Assembly (NCBI RefSeq): GCF_003347605.1
Contig: NZ_QDFZ01000005.1
Span: 186,001 to 250,000, forward strand
Source: Chryseobacterium sp. KLBC 52
GTDB taxonomy: Bacteria > Bacteroidota > Bacteroidia > Flavobacteriales > Weeksellaceae
Direction: 5' to 3'
Length of the DNA: 64,000 nt
Part shown: positions 18,859 through 26,427 of the stretch, piece by piece
Layout: the number at the start of each line of letters is the position of its first letter
How positions within the stretch are numbered: the first letter of the stretch is position 1
The notes under the pieces: generated by a model
What the model was told of the DNA's origin: nothing
The model's input: the letters and a program-made list of their open reading frames with translations, nothing else
Databases searched by the model: none
Position numbers and translations under genes: made by a program

Positions 18859-19533
18859 ATGAAAATTCTTATCATTGAAGACGAAGCCGAACTTGCACAA
18901 AGTATTTCCGAATATCTGTCCGGAGAAAATTATCTCTGCGAATCTGCCAGAACGTTCGGTGAAGCTATGAGTAAAATAGAAGCATTTGATTACGACTGTA
19001 TTTTACTGGATATTATGCTGCCGGACGGAAATGGCCTTACCATTCTTGAAGCACTAAAAAAGCAACAGAAGCAGGACGGAGTGATTATTATTTCTGCAAA
19101 AAATGCCCTTGATGATAAAATTGAAGGATTAAAACTAGGTGCAGACGATTATCTTACCAAACCTTTTCATCTTTCTGAGCTTATGGCAAGGGTTTATTCT
19201 ATTATCCGGCGGAAGCAGTTCAGCAGTTCTAATGTGGTAAAACAGAATGAACTTAAGATCGATTTATTGGCAAAAACTGTTACAGTAAATGATGAACTTA
19301 TTTCTCTGACCAAGAAAGAATTTGATCTCCTCATTTATTTTATCGGCAACAAAAATAAAGTCATCTCCAAAAGTACCCTGGCGGAACATCTTTCCGGAGA
19401 TTTTGCAGATATGCTGGACAATCATGATTTTGTTTATGCTCATGTAAAAAATCTTAAGAAAAAGCTCTATGATGCTGGATGCGGGCATTATCTTAAAACA
19501 GTGTACGGAACGGGGTATAAATGGGAAAGCTAG
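18859..19533 (+). CDS. OmpR-family response regulator
   Basis: A 224-residue two-component regulator. The receiver domain (1-120) has the acidic pocket (E7, D8), phospho-acceptor D51 (LLDIMLPDGNG) and conserved K101 (LTKPFHLSEL). The C-terminal winged helix (about 128-223) ends VKTVYGTGYKWES, typical of OmpR/PhoB DNA-binding domains. The length is standard. Its partner histidine kinase is at 19958 but the two are separated by an IVP-like gene. It probably binds the TTCTAAA direct repeats in front of itself and of the gene at 21342, similar in layout to PmrA/QseB boxes. The signal sensed is unknown. Confidence 0.92.
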   Translation: MKILIIEDEAELAQSISEYLSGENYLCESARTFGEAMSKIEAFDYDCILLDIMLPDGNGLTILEALKKQQKQDGVIIISAKNALDDKIEGLKLGADDYLTKPFHLSELMARVYSIIRRKQFSSSNVVKQNELKIDLLAKTVTVNDELISLTKKEFDLLIYFIGNKNKVISKSTLAEHLSGDFADMLDNHDFVYAHVKNLKKKLYDAGCGHYLKTVYGTGYKWES

Positions 19534-19539
19534 AGTAAT

Positions 19540-19957
19540 TATGAATGATGAGTTATAAATGATGAATTGTTATGAGTGAAAAGAAAAATGTGCTGAAAGA
19601 TAAAAGTTTTGGTTTTGCGATAAGGATTATTAATCTTTACAAATATCTTGCAGCTGCTAAGAATGAATATGTTCTGAGTAAGCAGTTGTTAAGAAGCGGA
19701 ACAGCAGTAGGAGCCTTAGTAAGAGAATCACAAAATGCTGAAAGTAAAGCAGATTTTATTCATAAACTGGCTGTTGCTAAAAAAGAATGTGATGAATCTC
19801 TTTACTGGATTGAGCTTTTGTTTCAGACAGATTATTTATCATCCACAGAATATGAAATCATCAATAATGAAGCCACAGAAATATTAAAAATAATCCGAAG
19901 CATCACCATTACAACAAAAAATAAATCATAACTCATAATTTATAATTCATCATTATT
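19540..19957. repeat. Inverted repeats bracketing the IVP-like gene
   Basis: The left arm (about 19540-19576) and the right arm (about 19925-19957) are near inverse copies. Reading the right arm in reverse gives AATGATGAATTATAAATTATGA then GTTATGA, against AATGATGAGTTATAAATGATGA and GTTATGA on the left. The ATG of the enclosed gene lies at the inner end of the left arm and its stop codon at the inner end of the right arm, so the repeats border the reading frame exactly. Confidence 0.65.
19572..19931 (+). CDS. Four-helix-bundle protein (23S rRNA IVP / S23 family)
   Basis: A 119-residue helical protein of the family first described as an open frame in intervening sequences of 23S rRNA genes and related to the avd accessory proteins. 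Typical family wording is SKQLLRSGTAVGALVRESQNAESKADFIHKLAVAKKECDESLYWIELL. The molecular role is poorly known; relatives form pentamers with a positively charged surface. It sits between the genes of a two-component pair and is bordered by inverted repeats that include its own start and stop codons. That suggests it arrived as a small cassette and is not part of the signalling system. Confidence 0.88.
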   Translation: MSEKKNVLKDKSFGFAIRIINLYKYLAAAKNEYVLSKQLLRSGTAVGALVRESQNAESKADFIHKLAVAKKECDESLYWIELLFQTDYLSSTEYEIINNEATEILKIIRSITITTKNKS

Positions 19958-21244
19958 GTGAAGCCTCTACTCACCAAAACTACCAAACCCTTTTTGATCT
20001 ACGTACTTATTGTACTGATGATCAGTATTCCTGTGTATTATTTTGTGGTGGATACGATCTGGAAAAATGAGCTGGATGAGCACAACCAGATTATTGTAGA
20101 AAAAACGGCTTATGAATTCAATCAGCTGCAGCTTTCAGAAGAAATGCTTAACAAAAGCCTTGCATTATGGAATCATATCCAGCCCGAAACCAATATTGAA
20201 AGAATTTCTACCAGCCAGGTAAAGCGGGACAGTGTTTATACATACGAAAGGCATCTGCCTTTTATTTCGGAACAGAAAAAAGAGCGTTACAGATGTCTTA
20301 AAAAAGTAATTTACATTCATGGCAAACCTTATCTTTTTACCATAGAGACCAATATTGAGGAATCTCATGAAACCATAGCCGTTATTGCCATTATTACTAT
20401 CTTCTTTTTTGTGATGATTGTGGTTGGGCTGTTATATCTAAACAGAAGGCTTTCCTCATCTATCTGGAAACCGTTCAGAGGCACATTGGATCAGTTAAAG
20501 AGTTTCAACCTTAACAGTCAGAATACGATAGAATTTCCGGCTTCTGATACTGCGGAGTTTGAAGAACTCAATCAATCTCTATATAAACTTATAGAGCGTA
20601 ATGTGTCTACCTATAAAACCCAGAAAGAGTTCACTGAAAATGCTTCCCACGAATTGCAGACTCCTCTGGCTATTATTAAAAACAAACTGGATCTTCTGCT
20701 TCAGGATCAAAACCTTACCGAAAAGCAATACAGCATTGCAGAGGATATGAACAGAGCACTCACAAGAAGTTCCCGCATCAATAAAAACCTTTTGCTGCTT
20801 GCTAAAATTGATAATAACCAGTTCGACAGTTCGGAAGCTATTTATTTTGATCATTTGCTTCATCAAAGCATTGATATTCTCAGAGAACATTTTGAGCAAA
20901 AAAATATTTCAGTTACAGAACATATTTTAAATGGAGTACAGGTAATCGGAAATAATATTCTGACAGAAATATTAATCAATAATCTTATCATTAATGCCAT
21001 TCGTCATACGGCTGTCGGAGGCAGCATTTCTATACAGCTTACCCATTCTGTTTTTGAAATTTCCAATTCAGGGACTGAGAAACTGAATACGGACTTCTTA
21101 TTCAAAAGATTTTCAAAACTTTCAACGGATAACAGCGGAAGCGGGCTGGGCTTGTCTATCATTCAGGAAATTTGCAGGTTTCATCATTGGACTATCAGTT
21201 ACAGGTTTGAAAATCAACAGCATATTTTCTCCGTTAAATTATAG
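19958..21244 (+). CDS. Sensor histidine kinase
   Basis: A 428-residue inner-membrane kinase. Hydrophobic segment 1 is at about residues 11-31 and segment 2 at about 145-165, enclosing a periplasmic sensor of about 110 residues. A HAMP-like linker follows. The phospho-acceptor histidine is H231 in ASHELQTPLA (H-box HELQTP), followed by N-box INNLIINAIRHT and G-box GSGLGLSI. The start is GTG at 19958, directly against the right arm of the repeat around the preceding gene. An original ATG may have been lost when that gene inserted. It pairs with the response regulator at 18859. Confidence 0.9.
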   Translation: MKPLLTKTTKPFLIYVLIVLMISIPVYYFVVDTIWKNELDEHNQIIVEKTAYEFNQLQLSEEMLNKSLALWNHIQPETNIERISTSQVKRDSVYTYERHLPFISEQKKERYRCLKKVIYIHGKPYLFTIETNIEESHETIAVIAIITIFFFVMIVVGLLYLNRRLSSSIWKPFRGTLDQLKSFNLNSQNTIEFPASDTAEFEELNQSLYKLIERNVSTYKTQKEFTENASHELQTPLAIIKNKLDLLLQDQNLTEKQYSIAEDMNRALTRSSRINKNLLLLAKIDNNQFDSSEAIYFDHLLHQSIDILREHFEQKNISVTEHILNGVQVIGNNILTEILINNLIINAIRHTAVGGSISIQLTHSVFEISNSGTEKLNTDFLFKRFSKLSTDNSGSGLGLSIIQEICRFHHWTISYRFENQQHIFSVKL

Positions 21245-21269
21245 TTAAAAAAATCGCGGTTTCCCGTAA

Positions 21270-21303
21270 TTCTAAATTTCTTCTAAATCGGTTTGCACCT
21301 TTG
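21270..21303 (+). promoter_or_regulatory. Putative response-regulator box plus -7 box before the COG4705 gene
   Basis: TTCTAAATTTCTTCTAAAT (21270-21288) is a perfect TTCTAAA direct repeat with 11-base spacing. Seven bases after it comes CACCTTTG (21296-21303), one base off the -7 consensus. Motif, spacing and distance all match the region before the response regulator (18821-18854). Confidence 0.6.
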
Positions 21304-21341
21304 TATTGAAAACATACTGAGGTATAAATTGTATTAAGAAA

Positions 21342-22097
21342 ATGAAAACTGTAAACAAAGTTGCATCCGTAACCCTTCTTTTCTGGCTCATGAAAATTGT
21401 TGCTACCACATTAGGAGAGACTTTGGGTGATTTTATTTCTATGACGCTTAACCTGGGCTACATAGTAGGTATTCTGGTTACTCTGGTATTCTTTTTCATC
21501 ATTTTATCTGTGCAGCTTGGTGTGAAAAAATATATACCAGCTGTCTATTGGATGGTGATTATAGGAACAACCACCTTAGGAACGGAAATCTCTGACTGCA
21601 TCGACAGAACACTGAAAACCGGATATCTGGCTGGTAGTCTAATTTTACTTTCCGGCCTTTTACTTTCTTTGTTTTTATGGTATAAAAAGTACGGTAACCT
21701 CGAAGTGTATCCCATTTTTGAAAAGAATAAAGAACTGTATTACTGGACTGCGATTTTATTTTCCAACAGCCTGGGAACTGCTTTCGGAGATTTTCTGAGT
21801 GATAATTTAGGGCTCGGATATATGACCGGAGCTTTGATTACCGGACTGATTATTCTGATTGTGGTGGTGCTTCATTATGCCACCAAGATTAATCATGTGT
21901 TGCTGTTCTGGATTGCTTTTGTTTTCACCAGACCATTTGGGGCTACTTTCGGAGATCTTTTAACCAAGCCTTTAGCGAAAGGAGGACTGGATCTGGGAAC
22001 TCTCAATGCTTCTTTGATTTCCCTTGCTCTGATGGTATTGATGATCATCATTTCACAAAGAAAACACAACCGGGAATTACCCCTTCAAAAAGAATAA
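21342..22097 (+). CDS. COG4705-type membrane protein with four internal repeats
   Basis: A 251-residue integral membrane protein with about eight hydrophobic helices. The same motif comes four times: TTLGETLGDFIS, TTLGTEISDCID, NSLGTAFGDFLS and RPFGATFGDLLT, each preceded by a helix and followed by G-Y/L-x2-G. It is therefore built from four two-helix units. The family (COG4705) is annotated only as a membrane-anchored protein and its function is unknown. The repeated G-x2-x-D motif in membranes might bind ions. The TTCTAAA box upstream suggests control by the neighbouring two-component system. Confidence 0.82.
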   Translation: MKTVNKVASVTLLFWLMKIVATTLGETLGDFISMTLNLGYIVGILVTLVFFFIILSVQLGVKKYIPAVYWMVIIGTTTLGTEISDCIDRTLKTGYLAGSLILLSGLLLSLFLWYKKYGNLEVYPIFEKNKELYYWTAILFSNSLGTAFGDFLSDNLGLGYMTGALITGLIILIVVVLHYATKINHVLLFWIAFVFTRPFGATFGDLLTKPLAKGGLDLGTLNASLISLALMVLMIIISQRKHNRELPLQKE

Positions 22098-22150
22098 TTC
22101 AAGACCTGTTATAACGAAAACGATTTTTAAAGAAAATAAAAACCAGAAGA

Positions 22151-24571
22151 ATGAATAAAACAGCCCTGTTATTTTTTCCGGCCTGTATAGTGGTTTCTTC
22201 CCTTGTTTCTGCACAGACAGCTTCTGTGACGGCTTCAGGAAGGATCACGGGTATAGACAAAACAGCATTGCCTTATGCTCATATTATTTTAAAAAAAGAA
22301 AAAGACAGCACTTTTACAGCCGGAACAATTACCAATGAAGAAGGAAGGTTTTCTCTTACCGGAATAAAACCAGATCATTATGTTCTGGAAACTTCCCTTA
22401 CCGGATATAAAACACAGACACAGCCTGTTTTTATAGGAAGTCTTTCTGAGTTTCTGGAAATCCCCACAATTGAGCTAGTTCCTCAACAGGAAACAGAAAA
22501 CAAAATAGAGGCGATTACCATCACCGCTTCCAAAAAGAATGAAATAGACAGCCATCTGGATAAGAAAACCTATTCTGTAGCCGATAATATCAGCCAAAGT
22601 GGTGGATCCGTATTGCAAAGTATGCAGAATCTTCCCGGAATTACGGTTCAGGATGGTAAAGTACAATTGAGAGGAAACGATAAGGTTACTGTACTGATTG
22701 ATGGGAAACAGACTGCTCTCACTGGTTTTGGAAGCCAGACCGGATTGGATAATATCCCTGCTTCTGCCATTGATAAAATTGAGATCATCAACAATCCTTC
22801 CTCAAAATATGATGCGAATGGAAATGCTGGTATCATCAATATCATCATGAAAAAAAATAAGCAAAACGGATGGAACGGAAAAGCAGGATTCACCACAGGT
22901 TTAGGCTCACTTTGGGTGAGAAGGGAAAATCTTCCCACGATAAGACCGCAGTATACACTCACTCCAAAGATTAATCCCTCATTGTCTGTTAATTACAGAA
23001 AAAACAAAGTCAATATATTCTTACAGGCAGATAATCTTTATACAGAAACCCTTAACAAGAATGAATTTGTAACCCGTACTTATGATGACGGAACAATTAT
23101 TAATTCCCAGCTGAAAAGAAACAGAAATACCAATTTCTTTACCACCAAAGCCGGAATCGACTGGAATATTGATCCTCAGAATACCCTAACCATTTCAGGA
23201 ATGTATGGAAGTGAAAAAATTATTGACCGGGGAGATCAGCCGTTTTTCAATGGAGATCTGTCTCAGCGTTTGCGTTTATGGCAGTTTCTGGAGGATGAAC
23301 TGAAAACAACCGTGATGGGAACAGCTTCTTATCAGCATAAATTCAAAGAAGCCGGACATGTGCTGAATGTGGGATTCAACTATACGTTCCATAGAGAGGA
23401 TGAAAAATACTTCTATGATAATTATCTGCCAGCTTCTACCGGAACGGATGCTTTTAAGCTATTATCGGATGAACAGGTATACGATTTCAATGTAGATTAT
23501 GTGAAACCCTTGAAATATGGACGTATTGAAACGGGAATTAAGCTGAGAAACAGAAGCATTCCCACCAATATGAATTTTATTCCGGGCACTAACTCTGTGT
23601 TGGATGTTTCTGCCGGTGGAAAAGCAGATTATAAAGAATTTATTCCAGCCGTGTATGGAAATTATATTTTTGAAAATGAAAAATGGGAAGCAGAATTGGG
23701 ACTCAGACTTGAATATGTGAAAATTCAGTATGATGTAAATCCTAACCATCCTACGTATAAAAGTGACGGATACAATTACACCCAGCCATTCCCGAATTTC
23801 AGGCTGGCGTATAAGCTTGATGACCGTAATAAGTTCTCTGTTTTCTACAACAGAAGAGTAGACCGTCCCAATGAAGTGGATATCAGGATTTTTCCAAAAT
23901 ATGATGATGCGGAGATCATTAAAGTGGGAAATCCGGCATTACGTCCTCAGTTTACGAACTCTATTGAACTTGGATATAAGCACAATTGGAATAGCGGATA
24001 TTTATATTCTGCATTATACCATCGTTTTGCCAATGGAACGATCACCCGAATTTCCAGTATTGTTCCGGGCAGCACCCTTATTTATGCCATCTTCCAAAAT
24101 GCAGGAAAGAGCTATAATACAGGGTTTGAAACAATTTGGAACCAAAAAGTATCGGATATTTATTCCCTGAATGTCAACGGAAATATCTACCGTAATCAGA
24201 TTGATGCATTTACTGTACAGAATCTGTATCCTCAACCTAATACATTCTCTGCAGATCAGCAAACCGCTATCTCAGGAAATTTTAAGATGAACAATGTTTT
24301 TCATTTCTCCAAAGGGTTGGATATGCAGTTTACCTTGGTGTATCTGGCCCCGGATATTATTCCTCAGGGAAGAATACAATCAAGATTCTCAATGGATGCA
24401 GGCGTAAAAAAAGCGATTCAGAAAGGGAAGGGGGAACTTTTTTTCAATGCTTCGGATCTGCTCAATACAATGGTGATCAAAAAGTCTGTACAAGGTAATG
24501 GATTTGCTTATACCAGCAATGATTACTACGAAACCCAGGTGATTCGTTTGGGATACAGCTATAAATTTTAA
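22151..24571 (+). CDS. TonB-dependent receptor-like outer-membrane protein
   Basis: An 806-residue outer-membrane protein: signal peptide (about 1-22), a carboxypeptidase-regulatory-like beta-sandwich (about 28-110), a plug domain (including LQSMQNLPGITVQDGKVQLRG and KIEIINNPSSKYDANG) and a large beta-barrel ending in the aromatic YSYKF. It belongs to the OMP_b-brl_3 subgroup of TonB receptors common in Bacteroidota. The ligand is unknown. It follows the COG4705 gene by 53 bases and precedes a PAP2 phosphatase gene by 32 bases, so all three are likely one operon downstream of the response-regulator box. Confidence 0.88.
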   Translation: MNKTALLFFPACIVVSSLVSAQTASVTASGRITGIDKTALPYAHIILKKEKDSTFTAGTITNEEGRFSLTGIKPDHYVLETSLTGYKTQTQPVFIGSLSEFLEIPTIELVPQQETENKIEAITITASKKNEIDSHLDKKTYSVADNISQSGGSVLQSMQNLPGITVQDGKVQLRGNDKVTVLIDGKQTALTGFGSQTGLDNIPASAIDKIEIINNPSSKYDANGNAGIINIIMKKNKQNGWNGKAGFTTGLGSLWVRRENLPTIRPQYTLTPKINPSLSVNYRKNKVNIFLQADNLYTETLNKNEFVTRTYDDGTIINSQLKRNRNTNFFTTKAGIDWNIDPQNTLTISGMYGSEKIIDRGDQPFFNGDLSQRLRLWQFLEDELKTTVMGTASYQHKFKEAGHVLNVGFNYTFHREDEKYFYDNYLPASTGTDAFKLLSDEQVYDFNVDYVKPLKYGRIETGIKLRNRSIPTNMNFIPGTNSVLDVSAGGKADYKEFIPAVYGNYIFENEKWEAELGLRLEYVKIQYDVNPNHPTYKSDGYNYTQPFPNFRLAYKLDDRNKFSVFYNRRVDRPNEVDIRIFPKYDDAEIIKVGNPALRPQFTNSIELGYKHNWNSGYLYSALYHRFANGTITRISSIVPGSTLIYAIFQNAGKSYNTGFETIWNQKVSDIYSLNVNGNIYRNQIDAFTVQNLYPQPNTFSADQQTAISGNFKMNNVFHFSKGLDMQFTLVYLAPDIIPQGRIQSRFSMDAGVKKAIQKGKGELFFNASDLLNTMVIKKSVQGNGFAYTSNDYYETQVIRLGYSYKF

Positions 24572-24603
24572 TACAGAATCGGATAATTTTAATGTGATTT
24601 AAA

Positions 24604-25413
24604 ATGAAAAAACAGTTTCAAAAAGCGCTGGTGTATGCAATGATTTTAAGCTCAGTGGTAAGCCGGATCAATGCTCAGAATACCAATGACACGATACGTG
24701 TGCAAGAACCTGTACAGGATAGCATGAGCACGAAGGAAGTTCAGAAAAACACCCTGAATTATAAAAGTCTGATCATTCCTGCTGCATTTATTACCTATGG
24801 AGTAGCAGGTCTTTCCATCAAGAATCTGAAGCAGCTTAATCTATCCACTAAGGTTGAAATCAACGAACATCAGCCTAAACAGATACAACTGGATAATTAT
24901 ACCCAGTATGCTCCGGCAGTAATGGTTTATGGGCTTAATGCAATGGGGATAAAAGGAAAACATAATCTGAGAGACCGCACCATTATTTACGCTTCGTCAC
25001 AACTGATTGCGGCTGCCTTTACCATGCCTTTAAAATATCTGGTCAAAGAAGAAAGACCGGACGGTTCCAATACGTTGTCTTTTCCTTCTGGGCATTCTGC
25101 CACCGCATTTTCTTCCGCACAATTTATGTTCCGGGAATATAAAGACACCAATTTCTGGCTCAGTATCTCCGGATATCCGTTCGCTGTTTTCACCGGAGTA
25201 TACAGAATGCTGAATGATAAGCATTGGCTGGGAGATGTCATAGCAGGAGCCGGATTCGGAATTCTTTCTACAGAACTGGCCTATTGGCTGTTTCCAAAAA
25301 TTGATAATTTATTACGGGGAAAAAATAAAGTGAAAACATCGCTTTCATCCACCATGGTCATGCCTTTCTATCAGAATAAAATTGTGGGAATTGGCCTGGT
25401 AAAAACCTTCTGA
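24604..25413 (+). CDS. PAP2-superfamily phosphatase
   Basis: A 269-residue membrane or periplasmic phosphatase with a signal peptide ending around NAQ. The full three-part active site is present: K144-x6-R151-P152, PSGH at 161-164, and R201-x5-H207-x3-D211. These residues are shared by lipid A phosphatases (LpxE/LpxF) and undecaprenyl-diphosphate or phosphatidate phosphatases. Being in a unit apparently controlled by a PmrA/QseB-like system makes removal of phosphate from lipid A or a carrier lipid an attractive idea, but this is inference. It ends at a structured repeat that can terminate transcription. Confidence 0.9.
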   Translation: MKKQFQKALVYAMILSSVVSRINAQNTNDTIRVQEPVQDSMSTKEVQKNTLNYKSLIIPAAFITYGVAGLSIKNLKQLNLSTKVEINEHQPKQIQLDNYTQYAPAVMVYGLNAMGIKGKHNLRDRTIIYASSQLIAAAFTMPLKYLVKEERPDGSNTLSFPSGHSATAFSSAQFMFREYKDTNFWLSISGYPFAVFTGVYRMLNDKHWLGDVIAGAGFGILSTELAYWLFPKIDNLLRGKNKVKTSLSSTMVMPFYQNKIVGIGLVKTF

Positions 25414-25416
25414 TAT

Positions 25417-25600
25417 AAAAGAGGTTGTTTCAAAAGTGTCATTCTGAACACAGACTGAAAGTTTGCGAACGTAGTTCATCAATGTAGTGAAGAATCTCAT
25501 ATAGTTGTTCATCAATAAGATTCTTCCTTCGTCAGAAATCGAAGATTCGACGTAGTCAATGACAAAAGCCAATTGTTTGACTTTTGAAACAACCTCTTTT
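25417..25600. repeat. Structured intergenic repeat with 20-bp terminal inverted repeats, family R3
   Basis: AAAAGAGGTTGTTTCAAAAG (25417-25436) is exactly complementary to 25581-25600. Inside are further arms (GTCATT near each end, and GAAGAATCTCAT against AAGATTCTTCC). The 184-base element therefore folds into a long hairpin and could work as a terminator for both converging genes (PAP2 on plus, SDR on minus). It has no coding frame and no clear target-site duplication. Its words (GAAGAATCTCAT, AGATTCTTCCTTCGTCAGAA) are known from repeated intergenic elements of flavobacteria. Confidence 0.75.
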
Positions 25601-25602
25601 CA

Positions 25603-26406
25603 TTATACGACTTTTGCTTTACGGATTATTTTGGCTAATACATTGGGAAAGAATCTCTTCAGATAAACTGCCATAACTTCTTTACCGCCTATCGCTTTTT
25701 GTCTTTTCTGTTTTTCAATGGCAGAAAGCATCTTTTTGGCAAAAATATCAACAGGCATTCCATTCTTTGTGGCATCATCCATGGTACCCTGTAACGAACC
25801 ATCTCCGGTGACTGCATTAATAGAAATATCAGTCTGTATAAAACCCGGACAAATGATCGTAATCTTAATATTCTGGGTGAATAATTCTGCCCTCAAGGCA
25901 TCAAAAAAGCCATGTAATGCATGTTTTGCACCGGCATATCCGCTTCGCATAGGAGCACCGAAAATTCCCATTAAACTGGACACAACCGCGATCTGTCCTC
26001 CTTTATTTTCAATCATATAAGGTACAACTGCTTTAGTAAGTGCTACTGTTCCGATATAATCAATATCGATAAGCTGTTTATCAACTTCAATATCGGTTTC
26101 CATGGCTAATGACCGTTGTGATAATCCGGCATTATTAATCAGAATATCAATCTTTCCGAATTGTTCCGATGCATTTGCTGCAATGGAGGGCATTTCTTTA
26201 TAATTTTTAAGATCTAAAGGAATCACCGCATATCGCTCTTTACTCAAACCAGCTTTCTCAGCAACGGAATGAAGCTGTCCTTCTTTTCTTGAGGAAAGGA
26301 TAATTTTGGCGTTACTGTTTGTGGTAAGTTCTTTTACCAAAGCTTCGCCAATGCCTGAGGATGCTCCTGTAATCCAGATGACTTTATGATCGAAATAGCT
26401 ACTCAT
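25603..26406 (-). CDS. SDR-family oxidoreductase
   Basis: A 267-residue classical short-chain dehydrogenase. N-terminal WITGASSGIGEALVKEL binds NAD(P), NNAG is followed by the catalytic serines in AVVSSLMG, and the catalytic YAGAK carries Tyr and Lys. The C-terminal part (KKMLSAIEKQKRQKAIGGKEV) matches the DltE/YqjQ-like group. It is the second gene of a minus-strand pair, 21 bases after an FAD-dependent dehydrogenase gene, so both may act on one lipid- or steroid-like substrate. The substrate is not known. Confidence 0.88.
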   Translation of the reverse strand: MSSYFDHKVIWITGASSGIGEALVKELTTNSNAKIILSSRKEGQLHSVAEKAGLSKERYAVIPLDLKNYKEMPSIAANASEQFGKIDILINNAGLSQRSLAMETDIEVDKQLIDIDYIGTVALTKAVVPYMIENKGGQIAVVSSLMGIFGAPMRSGYAGAKHALHGFFDALRAELFTQNIKITIICPGFIQTDISINAVTGDGSLQGTMDDATKNGMPVDIFAKKMLSAIEKQKRQKAIGGKEVMAVYLKRFFPNVLAKIIRKAKVV

Positions 26407-26427
26407 AATTAATACTTTTATTCAATT

